Shown here: positions 46,417 to 58,211 of the stretch, one piece after another | Numbering within the stretch: the first letter of the stretch is position 1 | Layout of the letters: each line of letters opens with the position of its first letter | DNA from: Duodenibacillus massiliensis | GTDB lineage: Bacteria > Pseudomonadota > Gammaproteobacteria > Burkholderiales > Burkholderiaceae_F | Length of the DNA: 64,000 nucleotides | NCBI RefSeq assembly: GCF_900128485.1 | Contig: NZ_LT635859.1 | Coordinates: 453,242-517,241, forward strand | Direction: 5' to 3' | Translations under genes and position numbers: made by a program | The notes under the pieces: model-generated | The model's database searches: none | The model's input: only the letters and a program-made list of their open reading frames with translations | What the model was told of the DNA's origin: nothing

Positions 46417-48432
46417 CCCGAAGACAAGCTTTTTGAGTTCCTCCAGGCGGTCGCGGTACATCGCGGCCTGCTCGAAGTCGAGATTTTTAGCGCACTCAAG
46501 CATCTTCTTTTCGGTTTCCTTGATGCGCTTGGCAACGCTTTTTTCATCATCAGGATTGACGTCGGCAAAGACAACCGCCGATTCTTTCTTGGCCTGATCC
46601 GGACCCTTATAAACCCCGTCGATGATTTCACGGACTTCCTTCACCACAGACCGCGGCGTAATGCCGTGCTCCTTGTTGTAGTCCTGCTGCTTGGCGCGGC
46701 GCCGTTCCGTCTCTCCGATGGCTTCCTTCATCGAGTCAGTCATCTTGTCGGCGTACAAAATGGCCTTGCCGTGCACGTTACGCGCGGCGCGCCCGATGGT
46801 CTGAATGAGCGACCGCGTTGAACGCAGAAACCCCTCTTTATCCGCGTCCAGAATCGCCACAAGCGAAACTTCCGGAATGTCCAAGCCCTCACGCAGGAGG
46901 TTAATGCCCACAAGCACGTCAAAGACGCCGGCACGAAGGTCGCGGATGATTTCCACGCGCTCCACCGTATCGATGTCGGAATGGAGGTACCGGACCTTGA
47001 CGTTGTGTTCGCTTAAAAACTCGGTGAGCTCTTCGGCCATGCGCTTGGTGAGCGTGGTGACCAGCACGCGGTCCCCGACCTTCGTGCGCTCGGAGATTTC
47101 GCTTAAAACATCATCGACCTGCGTTGTCGCGGGCCGCACCTCTACTTCGGGGTCCACAAGCCCCGTGGGACGCACGACCTGCTCGACGATCTGAGAACTC
47201 TTTTTGAGTTCCCACTCCGCGGGCGTTGCCGACACAAAGATGCTGCGGCGCATCTTGCGCTCAAATTCGTCAAAGCGAAGCGGCCGGTTGTCAAGGGCCG
47301 AAGGCAGACGAAACCCGTAATTGACAAGCGTCTCTTTTCTTGAGCGGTCCCCGCGGTACATGCCGCCTAACTGCCCCAGCATCACGTGGCTTTCATCGAA
47401 AAACATGAGGGCATCGCTGGGGAGGTAGTCAATAAGGCACGGGGGCGCCTCCCCGGGCGCAAGGCCCGTCAAATGCCGCGAATAGTTTTCAATGCCCTTG
47501 CAAAAGCCCACCTGATCGAGCATTTCAAGGTCAAAAAGCGTTCTCTGCTGCAGGCGTGCCGCTTCGATTTCCTTGCCGGCCGCCCTGAGTTCGGCAAGCC
47601 GCTCCTTAAGCTCCGCCTTAATCGTGCCGATTGCGTGCACGATCTCGTTTCTCGGAGTCACGTAGTGACTTGCGGGGTACACGACAAAGCGCGGCACCTT
47701 CTGGCGCACCTGGCCCGTTAAGGGATCAAAGAGCACGACGGCATCCACCTCATCGTCAAAAAGCTCAATGCGGACCGCAATTTCAGCGTGTTCGGCGGGG
47801 AAGACATCAATCGTGTCGCCCCGTACCCGAAACGTGCCGCGAAGAAATTCGAGGTCATTGCGCTTGTACTGCATTTTGACGAGCTGCTTGATGAAGTCTT
47901 CGCGCGTTTTGGTGTCGCCCTGCCGTAGAATCAGACGCATCATCGTGTAGCTTTCGGGCTTACCGATACCGTAAATTGCAGAGACCGTCGCGACGATGAT
48001 CGTGTCACGACGCTCCAAAATACTTTTGGTGGCGGCAAGCCGCATCTGCTCGATGTGTTCGTTTACCGCCGAATCCTTTTCAATGAAAAGATCACGCGCC
48101 GGAACATAGGCTTCCGGCTGGTAGTAGTCGTAGTAGGAGACAAAGTACTCGACGGCGTTTTCCGGAAAGAACTCACGCATTTCCGAATAAAGCTGCGCGG
48201 CCAGCGTCTTATTGGGGGCCATGACAAGCGCCGGCACCCCCACGCGCGCGATGACGTTGGCCATCGTGAAGGTTTTGCCTGACCCCGTGACGCCCAAAAG
48301 CGTCTGAGCGGAGAGCCCTTCTTCCACCCCTTCCGTGAGTTTTTCAATGGCAGGGCCCTGGTCACCGGCCGGATCGTAGGGCGAATGCAGCCTGAAGGGC
48401 GAATGCTCAAACGTGAGAACCTTATCTGTCAT
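46396..48432 (-). CDS. uvrB: UvrABC system protein B
   Basis: A 678-residue UvrB, the damage-verifying helicase-like subunit of nucleotide excision repair. Walker [15 protein letters not shown] (about residue 40), the DNA-inserting beta-hairpin region [12 protein letters not shown], helicase motifs with [26 protein letters not shown], and the C-terminal UVR helix pair ([21 protein letters not shown]) are present. The start at 48432 ([13 protein letters not shown]) fits the family. It overlaps gph at the 3' ends. Confidence 0.97.
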   Translation of the reverse strand: MTDKVLTFEHSPFRLHSPYDPAGDQGPAIEKLTEGVEEGLSAQTLLGVTGSGKTFTMANVIARVGVPALVMAPNKTLAAQLYSEMREFFPENAVEYFVSYYDYYQPEAYVPARDLFIEKDSAVNEHIEQMRLAATKSILERRDTIIVATVSAIYGIGKPESYTMMRLILRQGDTKTREDFIKQLVKMQYKRNDLEFLRGTFRVRGDTIDVFPAEHAEIAVRIELFDDEVDAVVLFDPLTGQVRQKVPRFVVYPASHYVTPRNEIVHAIGTIKAELKERLAELRAAGKEIEAARLQQRTLFDLEMLDQVGFCKGIENYSRHLTGLAPGEAPPCLIDYLPSDALMFFDESHVMLGQLGGMYRGDRSRKETLVNYGFRLPSALDNRPLRFDEFERKMRRSIFVSATPAEWELKKSSQIVEQVVRPTGLVDPEVEVRPATTQVDDVLSEISERTKVGDRVLVTTLTKRMAEELTEFLSEHNVKVRYLHSDIDTVERVEIIRDLRAGVFDVLVGINLLREGLDIPEVSLVAILDADKEGFLRSTRSLIQTIGRAARNVHGKAILYADKMTDSMKEAIGETERRRAKQQDYNKEHGITPRSVVKEVREIIDGVYKGPDQAKKESAVVFADVNPDDEKSVAKRIKETEKKMLECAKNLDFEQAAMYRDRLEELKKLVFGSAGDGL

Positions 48433-48588
48433 CGCTGTTGCACTAAAACGCAGTACCAAACGCAGAAACGGTTAACTTTAGCACCCGGCGCGTCCGATCG
48501 CCTCAGGAAGACGCAATTTTCTTTTCGTTGAATTTCAGTTACTTAGCCTCAGGAGCCGAATTTATTTCTAAAAATCGGCTGTAAGGAC

Positions 48589-48617
48589 TTGCCAAGAGTG
48601 AAAAACGCCTGTATAGT
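48589..48617 (+). promoter_or_regulatory. Promoter of tRNA-Asn
   Basis: TTGCCA (48589-48594) and TATAGT (48612-48617) are separated by 17 bases, 14 bases before the tRNA start. Confidence 0.75.
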
Positions 48618-48630
48618 TCGCGTCCTGCAT

Positions 48631-48706
48631 TCCCCGATAGCTCAGTCGGTAGAGCAACGGACTGTTAATCCGTGGGTCGTTGGTTCGAGCCCAACTCGGG
48701 GAGCCA
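48631..48706 (+). tRNA. tRNA-Asn (GTT)
   Basis: A 76-base cloverleaf. The acceptor TCCCCGA pairs with TCGGGGA, the anticodon GTT is at 48664-48666, the T loop is GGTTCGAGCCC, and CCA is encoded (48704-48706). It has its own promoter, and a terminator at 48715-48747. Mobile-element sequence starts about 70 bases further on. Confidence 0.97.
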
Positions 48707-48714
48707 GAATTCAT

Positions 48715-48747
48715 AAAGGTCCTGATACAAACGTGTCAGGACCTTTT
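48715..48747 (+). terminator. tRNA-Asn terminator
   Basis: A perfect 11-bp stem (48715-48725 with 48736-48746, AAAGGTCCTGA/TCAGGACCTTT) with a T run. A second small hairpin (48817-48823 with 48833-48839) follows. Confidence 0.85.
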
Positions 48748-48779
48748 CATTTGTGCTTGCCGCACCCGCTTCTCCCAAA

Positions 48780-49030
48780 ATTGTGCGTTTTCTCTGTAAC
48801 TAGCGCACGCACGTAGAAGGCCGCCATTACGACGGCCTTTTGCGTATCCGGGCTCAGTCATCAAGGTCCGGCGGCAAATCCCCAGACGACGCTCGGGAAA
48901 TGTTGCTTGCAACGCCTGTGCCAGGGGTGTAGACCCCACCAGCTGATTCAACGCTCAAGTAGCACCACCGTGTAAGCGGACTATCTCTTTGGTCCGCCGA
49001 ATTGAGTTCTCGGGATCAATGGGCTTGAAC
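48780..49030 (-). pseudogene. Distal part of a transposase remnant split by the IS21 element
   Basis: If the IS21 element (49031-52097) and one copy of its target duplication are removed, the frame from 52364 continues here in register: EFKP, then IDPENSIRRTKEIVRLHGGAT, a TGA at 48957-48955, then ALNQLVGSTPLAQALQATFPERRL. The pattern resembles an IS1634/IS4-like DDE transposase N-terminal region. It breaks off near 48840, so the gene was decayed before or after the insertion. Confidence 0.6.
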
Positions 49031-49031
49031 T
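49021..49031. repeat. Target duplication, left copy
   Basis: GGGCTTGAACT (49021-49031) recurs at 52098-52108 on the other side of the element. The last base may belong to the element. This marks a recent and precise insertion. Confidence 0.8.
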
Positions 49032-49036
49032 GTTGC

Positions 49037-49082
49037 ACGACATACTAAAGTACCCACCAAACGACATTAATTTTGACCCACC
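49037..49082. repeat. Left terminal double repeat of the IS21 element
   Basis: Two tandem 22-base units (49037-49058, 49061-49082) begin ACGACAT and end ACCCACC. These are the expected multiple transposase-binding sites of IS21-family ends. Confidence 0.85.
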
Positions 49083-49171
49083 TCGAGGGGGCGTCGTGAG
49101 GTACTTTTACAATGACGAGAAAGTCGAGGATCATGGGTTCCGTTGTTCATCACAACGGAGGTTCCAAAACC

Positions 49172-50464
49172 ATGATTACCAAAGAATGCCGTCTTCTTGT
49201 GCGGCAACTTGTTCTTGAAGAACACAAACCCATCCGCCATGTCGCCCGGATCTTGGGCATGGCACGCAACACGGTTAAGCGGTGCCTGCAGACGGATACC
49301 GACCAACCCCGCCGAGACACCCGCAGTCAGGCCGGCCGCTTTCTGGCCGAGCACTCCGACGAGGTGCGAAACAGCTTCTACACGTGCGAGAGCCGCTGTC
49401 CACCACTGCAGAGTTTGTTGCGTGAGACTTACGGCGTTGACATCCCCCTGAGAACGCTTGAGCGGTTTTGCAAGCCGTTTCGTGAGGCTGCCCGAGCTTG
49501 CCTGCAGCAGCAGGCTATTCACGGTCGCTACGAGACTGCTCCGGCACAGCAGTTGCAGATCGACTTCGGCGAGAAGGTTGTTCGGTTGGGCGGGAAGATG
49601 ACACGCCTGCACTTTTTTGTTTGCAAGCTCGGTTACTCACGCCGATTGTTTGCCAAGGCCTATCCGTCTGAGACCCAGACTGCCTGGCTGGACGGGCTTG
49701 AGTCGGCCTTCCGCTACTTCGGCGGTCTGCCTTACTGCATCGTGTGCGACAACGCTTCCAGTCTGGTTCGCAACCACTATGCCAAGACGGCGGTCGAACG
49801 CTTTACCGAGCGCTTCTACCAGTTCTGCACCTACTACGGTCTCAAGCCGATTGCGACCGCCGTGTGTAAGCCTCGCAGCAAGGGAAAAGTGGAATCGGGG
49901 GTGAAGTATCTCAAAGGCAATCTGGCCGGCGTCAACAAACCCACCATCGAGGATTGGAACCTGTGGCTTGAGGCTTGGTGCCGATCTTCCGACGAGCGCA
50001 AGCTCTCGACGGTGTTTGACGGTCCTCGGACTCCTGCCCAGAGGTGGCAAATCGAGCTCCCCAAAATGCGTGCGCTCAGTAAGCCGCCGATGATCCACAC
50101 CTACGTGGAGACTCGCAAGGTCGGCAACAACGACGGTCTTATCCGTGTTGACAACAAGTACTACCGAGTCCCCCAACATCTTGTCGGAATGAAGGTGCAG
50201 ATTCAGATCGACGAGGCAACGATTTCTGTGTTGCAAGGGGGTGTTATGGTAGCCACACTCGATAAGACCGCCGATGTATTTAACCCTCAAGCTCAAAATC
50301 TGTCAAACGGTGAGATCGAGAAGGATGCCTACGACAAGAGTCGGGACAAGCTTGCCGAGGATCCTCAGTGGCAAGCTTACAGTGAGCACCGCAGCGCTCT
50401 CAGCGCCGATACGCGTGCCTATGACGACAGCATCGGCTGGACCGAGCCCAAGGAGCAAGAGTGA
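49172..50464 (+). CDS. istA: IS21-family transposase IstA
   Basis: A 430-residue DDE transposase. The N-terminal helix-turn-helix is HVARILGMARNTVKRCL. The catalytic Asp of QLQIDFGEK (about residue 130), the second Asp of YCIVCDNASS and the Glu of GKVESGVKYLKGN are all present, so it appears intact. The ATG at 49172 follows a ggagg site; longer readings are not supported. It overlaps istB by one base (ATGA). Confidence 0.93.
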   Translation: MITKECRLLVRQLVLEEHKPIRHVARILGMARNTVKRCLQTDTDQPRRDTRSQAGRFLAEHSDEVRNSFYTCESRCPPLQSLLRETYGVDIPLRTLERFCKPFREAARACLQQQAIHGRYETAPAQQLQIDFGEKVVRLGGKMTRLHFFVCKLGYSRRLFAKAYPSETQTAWLDGLESAFRYFGGLPYCIVCDNASSLVRNHYAKTAVERFTERFYQFCTYYGLKPIATAVCKPRSKGKVESGVKYLKGNLAGVNKPTIEDWNLWLEAWCRSSDERKLSTVFDGPRTPAQRWQIELPKMRALSKPPMIHTYVETRKVGNNDGLIRVDNKYYRVPQHLVGMKVQIQIDEATISVLQGGVMVATLDKTADVFNPQAQNLSNGEIEKDAYDKSRDKLAEDPQWQAYSEHRSALSADTRAYDDSIGWTEPKEQE

Positions 50465-51255
50465 TGAGCCGTGAATCTGATGAGAGGCTCTGCTCTCTGG
50501 CCGATCGTTTGCGTCTGCCCTATCTGCGCGACCACATGACCGAAGTTCTCGAGAATATTGCGCAGGCCAAAATGACGCCCCGTCAGGCTATCGAGTACGC
50601 CTTCGGCAAGGAAGTGCAACAGCGTGAATGCAATCGCTTCAAGCAGTTGCTGCAGTCGGCGCATCTGCCGACGATCAAGAAGCTGGAAGATTTCGATCTG
50701 ACGGCGCAGCCGTCTATCAACCCCGGGACTATCCGTGAATTGGCCAGCTTGGAGTGGATTGACGCCGGCGAGAATGTCGCCTTCTTCGGCGTTCCTGGTG
50801 TGGGTAAGACGCATCTGGCGATCGGGCTTGGCTACAAGGCCATTGAGAGCGGTCGGTCCGTGCGTTTTTACACGGCGGCCAATTTGCTCGCCACGCTTGA
50901 GAAGGCGTCAAGAGAAGATACGTTGGAAGCGAAGCTGCGGGAAATCAACAAGCCCCAGGTGATCATCATCGATGAGATTGGCTACCTGCCGTTCTCGCCG
51001 TCGGCAGCACATCTTCTGTTTCAGTTGATCAACCGCCGTTACGAGAAGAAGAGCGTGGTCATCACGAGTAATCGACCGCCCTCGGAATGGAGGCTCATCT
51101 TTGCCGACGAAGCGGTGGCCGCGACGATCCTCGATCATCTTCTGCACCACAGCACAGCGTTAACCATCACGGGAAGCAGCTATCGATTGAGGGAGCATCG
51201 CCGTCAGGCCCTGAACAAGGGGCTTTTAACCAAGGACAATCGTCCCGAGTCGTAA
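50464..51255 (+). CDS. istB: IS21-family helper ATPase IstB
   Basis: A 263-residue DnaC/IstB-type AAA+ ATPase that aids IS21 transposition by target selection. Walker A FFGVPGVGKTHLAIGLG is near residue 106, Walker B VIIIDEIGYLPFS near residue 166, then SVVITSNRPPSEW and the C-terminal HHSTALTITGSSYRLREHR. Intact. The ATG overlaps the istA stop. Confidence 0.95.
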   Translation: MSRESDERLCSLADRLRLPYLRDHMTEVLENIAQAKMTPRQAIEYAFGKEVQQRECNRFKQLLQSAHLPTIKKLEDFDLTAQPSINPGTIRELASLEWIDAGENVAFFGVPGVGKTHLAIGLGYKAIESGRSVRFYTAANLLATLEKASREDTLEAKLREINKPQVIIIDEIGYLPFSPSAAHLLFQLINRRYEKKSVVITSNRPPSEWRLIFADEAVAATILDHLLHHSTALTITGSSYRLREHRRQALNKGLLTKDNRPES

Positions 51256-51288
51256 CAATAACGTTACGCTGTAACGTTACAGCAATTT

Positions 51289-51921
51289 TTGAAGAGATTA
51301 AAAATGATGAAAGATCAAAGTGTTAGTGATTCTGTACGTGAAATTTTAGAGAGCGTGCGGGAGAGTGACCTTCAGTTGCCGTCCATCCGTGCCATCCGAG
51401 CCAAGATTGGGAAGGGCTCGCTGGGGACGATCTCGGAGGCAGTGAATGAGTGGAAACAAGAAAAGCTTGTCCAAAAGGGCGAACTTCCGTCAGGGTTCGA
51501 ACAACGTGAAGCCGAAAATATCATCAAAGCAGTATGGGAAGCCGTGGCCCCGATGATTCGGGCCCAGGTTGAACAGATCGACAGCCGCGCCAAGGCGCGG
51601 CTTCAGATCGAACACGACGAGGCAAGCCGTGTCAGGGAGGCCGCCGACGAGGCTCTAGCCTCGGTGGAGAAGAAGGAGCGCCGACTCGAAGAACTCGATG
51701 AGCAGGTGCGTGGTTTGCAGGAAGATCTGGCCAAGCTCAAGGGAGCGCTCGAACAGGCCAACACGGAGAATCTGCGCCTTGCAGCAGAAAACACCCAATT
51801 GCACGAAGCCTTGGATAAATCGCTTCAGGAGGAAGCCAAAGCACAGGCGTCACTGCAGTCGATGAAGAGGCTGTTGCCGTTCCTTGATCCCAAACACTTG
51901 GACAAGGTCTGCGTTGGGTAG
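51289..51921 (+). CDS. KfrA-like DNA-binding coiled-coil protein carried in the IS
   Basis: A 210-residue protein. The N-terminal about 60 residues (VREILESVRESDLQLPSIRAIRAKIGKGSLGTISEAVNEWKQEK) match the KfrA_N DNA-binding pattern known from plasmid proteins, in which a G-S-L-G/T-T-I-x-x-x-x-x-W helix follows. Residues about 75-190 are a long, strongly charged coiled coil (DEASRVREAADEALASVEKKERR). The first ATG is at 51289; Met6 and Met7 (51304 and 51307) are alternatives. It is encoded between istB and the right end, so it travels with the element. KfrA proteins bind inverted repeats and organise plasmids; the role here is unknown. Confidence 0.8.
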   Translation: MKRLKMMKDQSVSDSVREILESVRESDLQLPSIRAIRAKIGKGSLGTISEAVNEWKQEKLVQKGELPSGFEQREAENIIKAVWEAVAPMIRAQVEQIDSRAKARLQIEHDEASRVREAADEALASVEKKERRLEELDEQVRGLQEDLAKLKGALEQANTENLRLAAENTQLHEALDKSLQEEAKAQASLQSMKRLLPFLDPKHLDKVCVG

Positions 51922-51955
51922 CTTTGAATAAACAACCGGGGGGGGGGCGGCGGCC

Positions 51956-52031
51956 AAGAACGGCATTTGACGCGCCTTCCCCCTCCACGGCCTGCCGGCC
52001 GTGGAGGGTCGGCACGTCAAATGCCGTTCTT
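51956..52031. repeat. Large composite hairpin near IS right end
   Basis: An outer perfect 17-bp stem (51956-51972 with 52015-52031) encloses a perfect 12-bp stem (51981-51992 with 51997-52008) with a tgcc loop. A weak T run follows on the plus strand. It is far longer than needed for a terminator. It could be a terminator for the KfrA-like gene, a KfrA-type binding site, or the scar of a nested element. A run of ten G (51938-51947) lies just before it. Confidence 0.8.
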
Positions 52032-52045
52032 TTGTCCCTTTTGGA

Positions 52046-52091
52046 GGTGGGTCAATTTTTATGTCGTTTTGAGGGTCAATTCTTATGTCGC
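52046..52091. repeat. Right terminal double repeat of the IS21 element
   Basis: Two 22-base units (52046-52067, 52070-52091) are inverted relative to the left end, with the same two-base spacing. Confidence 0.85.
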
Positions 52092-52097
52092 TTGACA

Positions 52098-52108
52098 GGG
52101 CTTGAACT
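52098..52108. repeat. Target duplication, right copy
   Basis: GGGCTTGAACT (52098-52108), identical to 49021-49031. Confidence 0.8.
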
Positions 52109-52364
52109 CAAGTCGTCCGCCTCTGTAGCGATAAACGCGGAACTTCTCCAGTCCGGAGTGCTCCTTTTTAAAGTCCTCTTTGAAAACAATCTCCCAGCAA
52201 TCCTTCTTACCGTTGACCGGCAGGCACTTACCGACAGAGCGGGAATTCCCCTTGCTGCGGGCAGGACGCTTCTTAACGGGATTCTTGTACGTCATTGCGT
52301 CCCTGTTCTTGGCTGAACCGTTGATGATCAGGGGCGGCAGTTCCGGAAGCGTAATGTTGGGCAT
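52098..52364 (-). pseudogene. Proximal part of a transposase remnant interrupted by the IS21 element
   Basis: The frame starts at the ATG at 52364 (MPNITLPELPPLIINGSAKN...) and reads about 89 residues to the insertion point at GGRLEFKP. It then enters the element end and stops at 52083. The native continuation lies at 49030-48780. The sequence looks like the start of an IS1634/IS4-type transposase; the family call is tentative. The catalytic part is missing, so it is inactive. Confidence 0.6.
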
Positions 52365-52790
52365 GGTGTGCTCATAGAAACCTGTAGAGATGTTCTTTTT
52401 TGCGCAAAATATCGTTGTTTGCCATTGATTTAAAACAAATCTTTGGCGATTAATCTATGAATGTATCTATACGCGCACAATTTGGGCTTCTTTTCTTCAA
52501 AAAAACCACGCTGTAAGCACAAGGCACTATGAAGCCTCAGTAAAACCGTTCTAGCATGACGGTTACCCGGTTTTTTCCGCATCCACCGAAAGGAAAAAGC
52601 GTGCCGGGGCGTTTTCTGAGGTCAACACAAACGGCCCGCGGAAAACGTTGGCTGTTACGTTCTGAAGGCCTGGTTCACAGCCTTTGCGCCTGCAGAAGCA
52701 GTCAAATTCGTGCGGTCTGCGCCGGACAACCCCGATGCCGGTACCGTCTGCACCGTTGGTTTACATGCATTGCGAAAGAAGTTAAGAAAA
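52365..52790. other. AT-richer upstream region of the BASS transporter
   Basis: No gene is supported. The first about 190 bases are clearly lower in GC than the surroundings. A terminator-like hairpin (AAACCG ... CGGTTTTTT, about 52542-52577) occurs about 215 bases before the transporter start and may end an upstream RNA or regulate the leader. Confidence 0.45.
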
Positions 52791-53750
52791 ATGAAAACTC
52801 TGGCCTCCGTCAGTCAGTTCTTCGGCAAGACTTTTGCCCTCTGGGTGCTTGTCTTTGCCGCCCTCGCGTTTTACTTTCCTGCAACCTTTAAGGTTTTTCT
52901 GCCCTACGTCTCGATTCTTCTCGGGATTGTGATGTTCGGTATGGGTCTTACGCTCTCCGTGGGCGACTTTAAGGCCGTTTTAACGCGCCCCCGCGACGTC
53001 TTCATCGGTATTGTCGGTCAGTTTGTGATCATGCCCGCAATTGCCGCGTTTCTCTGCTGGGCGATGAACCTGCCGCCCGATATTGCCGTGGGCGTCATTC
53101 TTGTGGGCTGCTGCCCGGGCGGCACCGCCAGTAACGTGATGACCTTCCTGGCCCGAGGCGACGTGGCGCTTTCCGTGACCATTACGAGCTGCACCACGAT
53201 TCTCGCGCCGCTTGTCACGCCGTTTTTGATTTACTTCCTCGCCAACCAGTGGGTGGAAATCAATCCGCTCGCGATGTTCTGGTCCATCTGCCAGATCGTG
53301 CTCATTCCGATCGCTTTGGGTGTGGCCGTGAAGTCGCTCTTCGGTCGTAAGGTGGAAGTGGCTGTCTCGGCGCTGCCGCTGGTAAGCGTCGTGGCCATTG
53401 TGCTGATTCTGGCAGCTGTCGTTGCCGTGAGCCGCCCCACGATTGAGAAGGCAGGCCTGCTCGTTCTTGCCGTCGTGATTCTGCACAACGGTCTCGGACT
53501 TTTGCTCGGCTACATTCTCGGCAAGGTCTTTCACATGGAACTCCCGAAGTGCAAGTGCCTTTCCATCGAAATCGGTATGCAGAACTCGGCCCTTGGCGTG
53601 GCGCTTGCAACGGCGCACTTCGCGACGATGCCTCTCGCGGCACTGCCCGCTGCGGTCTTCAGCTTCTGGCATAACGTCTCCGGCCCCATCATGGCCACGG
53701 TTTACCGCCGCATGAATGACAAGGCCGGTGAACCGGTTGAATTCAAATAA
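52791..53750 (+). CDS. Bile acid:sodium symporter (BASS) family transporter
   Basis: A 319-residue membrane protein with about nine or ten helices and the BASS sodium-site motifs: GMGLTLSVGDFKAVLTRP near residue 47, VGCCPGGTASNVMTFLARGDVALSVTITS near residue 105 and CLSIEIGMQNSALGVALA near residue 260. Family members import bile acids, pantothenate, keto-acids or other organic anions with sodium. The substrate is not predictable. The ATG at 52791 was chosen over the earlier reading, which adds an unrelated N-terminus. Confidence 0.9.
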   Translation: MKTLASVSQFFGKTFALWVLVFAALAFYFPATFKVFLPYVSILLGIVMFGMGLTLSVGDFKAVLTRPRDVFIGIVGQFVIMPAIAAFLCWAMNLPPDIAVGVILVGCCPGGTASNVMTFLARGDVALSVTITSCTTILAPLVTPFLIYFLANQWVEINPLAMFWSICQIVLIPIALGVAVKSLFGRKVEVAVSALPLVSVVAIVLILAAVVAVSRPTIEKAGLLVLAVVILHNGLGLLLGYILGKVFHMELPKCKCLSIEIGMQNSALGVALATAHFATMPLAALPAAVFSFWHNVSGPIMATVYRRMNDKAGEPVEFK

Positions 53751-53800
53751 CGGTTCACCCACCAAGGCGGCGTCACACTGACGCCGCCCGAATACGACGA

Positions 53801-53832
53801 AACGCCCGATTTCTTTGCGGAAACCGGGCGTT
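53801..53832. terminator. Terminator between BASS gene and amino-acid-binding gene
   Basis: The stem AACGCCCG (53801-53808) pairs with CGGGCGTT (53825-53832), with T on both strands. A second GC stem (53767-53774 with 53782-53789) lies beside it. Confidence 0.75.
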
Positions 53833-53855
53833 TTAGTGTGCGTTAAGCGTACGCT

Positions 53856-54599
53856 TTAGAGCGTATCGCCGAACCACTTCACGTAGATTTTCTTGTACGT
53901 ACCGTCTTCACGCACAGCCTTTAAGGCCTTGTTGAGACGTTCACGCAGGGCATTACCCTTTTGCACGGCAAAGCCGTAATCGTCCTCAGAAAGGATCACC
54001 GGCACTTCCCTTAGGTTCAGGTTGCGCGCAGCCTTCTGAGTGAGGAAGTATTCGTTCACGGGCTTATCGTTCACCATCGCCCAGCAACCCTTCTGATTGA
54101 CTTCCAAAAAGGCTTCCGCAGCGGAATTAAACGTGCGGATCTTCGTTCCCTTGAGACGCTGAGAGAAGAGTGCCCCGGAGCTGCCGATTTCAACGCAAAG
54201 GGTTTTGCCTTCGAGATCCTTCGCGCCCTTAATCTTGTCGACGTTATCCTTGTGCGTCATGATCGAGAGACCGCTCTTGTAGTAGGGGTCCGAGAAATCG
54301 ACCTTGGCTGCACGCTCGGGCGTAATCGTGAGTGCGGATACCGCCACATCAATGGAGCCCGAAACAAGCGCCGGCACCAGGCCGTCTAAGCCCATCGAAT
54401 AGATCTGCACGTCAAACCCGGCCTTTTTGCCGATGGCGTTGATGAGATCAATGTCAAAGCCGACGTACTTGCCGGACGCTGAATCCAGGAATTCAAAGGG
54501 GGGATAGACCGTCTCACTGCCAACACGCAGGGTTTCGGCGTTGACGCTCACGACAACAAGCGCGGTCGCTGCTGCGACCGCAATCTTCTTGATATTCAT
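53856..54599 (-). CDS. Periplasmic amino-acid-binding protein (ABC transporter family 3)
   Basis: A 247-residue solute-binding protein. A signal peptide covers about 1-21 (ending SVNA). The family-3 signature GFDIDLINAIGKKAGF is near residue 47, with ETVYPPFEF before it and the ligand-binding DVAVSALTITPERAAKVDFSDPYY near residue 83. It resembles arginine/glutamine-type binding proteins. No permease or ATPase gene adjoins, so it must work with components encoded elsewhere. An aaaagga site precedes the ATG. Confidence 0.92.
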   Translation of the reverse strand: MNIKKIAVAAATALVVVSVNAETLRVGSETVYPPFEFLDSASGKYVGFDIDLINAIGKKAGFDVQIYSMGLDGLVPALVSGSIDVAVSALTITPERAAKVDFSDPYYKSGLSIMTHKDNVDKIKGAKDLEGKTLCVEIGSSGALFSQRLKGTKIRTFNSAAEAFLEVNQKGCWAMVNDKPVNEYFLTQKAARNLNLREVPVILSEDDYGFAVQKGNALRERLNKALKAVREDGTYKKIYVKWFGDTL

Positions 54600-54738
54600 A
54601 CCGTAGGTTCCTTTTCCTATTGTTGTACGGGATTATTTCGGTGCGGCTCATATGGCCGCTCGAGAAGCCATGAGTCTACGCATCCCGGGATAAAAAACCA
54701 TACGGCAAAATGGCTAGGAACAAACCCTTTAGGCAAAG

Positions 54739-54775
54739 AAAAACCCCCGAGACCGTTTTGATCCCGAGGGTTTTA
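54739..54775 (-). terminator. rrn operon terminator
   Basis: An imperfect 12-bp stem with two mismatches has a minus-strand T run, just downstream of the 5S gene. Confidence 0.8.
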
Positions 54776-54784
54776 AATGGTAAA

Positions 54785-54900
54785 GCCCGGCAGTGTCCTA
54801 CTTTCACTGGAAATACAACCAACTATCATCGGCCCAGAAGCGTTTCACTGTCCTGTTCGGAATGGGAAGGAGTGGTACCGCCACGGTATGGCCGCCGGGC
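54785..54900 (-). rRNA. rrf: 5S ribosomal RNA
   Basis: The minus strand begins GCCCGGCGGCCATACCG, contains CCATTCCGAACAGG and ends CTGCCGGGC. The 5' and 3' ends pair. Length is about 116 bases. Confidence 0.95.
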
Positions 54901-55059
54901 AAAGCCTGTTGTCTCAGAAGTTCTTTAATTGAACTCCCGTGACGAAGTCTTTGCAAAAAGAAGTAAACGTCGGAACGCGATTATTTGCATTCACTGCGCT
55001 TCAAAATCCATTGTCCGTTTCTCAACTGCCTCACATTAGGCTAGGCAGCACGGTTATAG

Positions 55060-57945
<2,886 letters not shown>

Positions 57946-58211
57946 ACCCTGCAGCCTTTTGCCCGCAGAGTATTCACGTGACTGATTTCGTAACGTGCTG
58001 TTCTCTTGGTTAATTCGTTGAGATTCTCGTTCAATGAAGATTTGAAACTCAGTTCAAATGCAATCACATCCCGTTTCAGCGTCTCATCAACGCTGAAATT
58101 GAACGCTTTACTTCTTTTTCCAAATTTTTAAAGAGCTCGGTGCATCTTCGTACTGAAGACACTCCGTTTAAATGTTTTCAGTTCTCACTGAAAACGCTTA
58201 AACCGGGCGTC
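57946..58211 (-). other. Internal transcribed spacer with boxA (tRNA-Ala to 23S)
   Basis: A spacer with a boxA-like antitermination site, GCTCTTTAAAAATTTGG (58136-58120 on the minus strand), as used by the Nus complex in rrn operons. The remainder holds processing-stem sequence for 23S. Confidence 0.7.

Larger units (their letters stand above)
49031..52097 (+). mobile_element. IS21-family element with a third (KfrA-like) gene
   Basis: A 3,067-base element. Each end carries two 22-base repeats separated by two bases: left 49037-49058 and 49061-49082, right 52046-52067 and 52070-52091 in inverse orientation, sharing ACGACAT and TTGACCCACC. Outer bases read TGT...ACA. It encodes istA and istB with overlapping ATGA, plus a KfrA-like gene and a large hairpin not usual in IS21 elements. 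The duplication GGGCTTGAAC(T) flanks it. It sits in a transposase remnant next to tRNA-Asn. Confidence 0.92.

Noticed and set aside
48955-48957. In-frame TGA as selenocysteine in the transposase remnant
   Set aside because: The gene is a truncated, interrupted transposase and no selenocysteine element is expected. It is a decay mutation or a normal stop.
52710-52790. Longer N-terminus for the BASS transporter
   Set aside because: The added residues are unlike the family and lack a ribosome-binding site. MKTLASVSQ at 52791 begins at the first membrane segment.
52542-52790. Riboswitch upstream of the BASS transporter
   Set aside because: No recognisable TPP, SAM, cobalamin or other known aptamer core could be found. 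Only a terminator-like hairpin is present.
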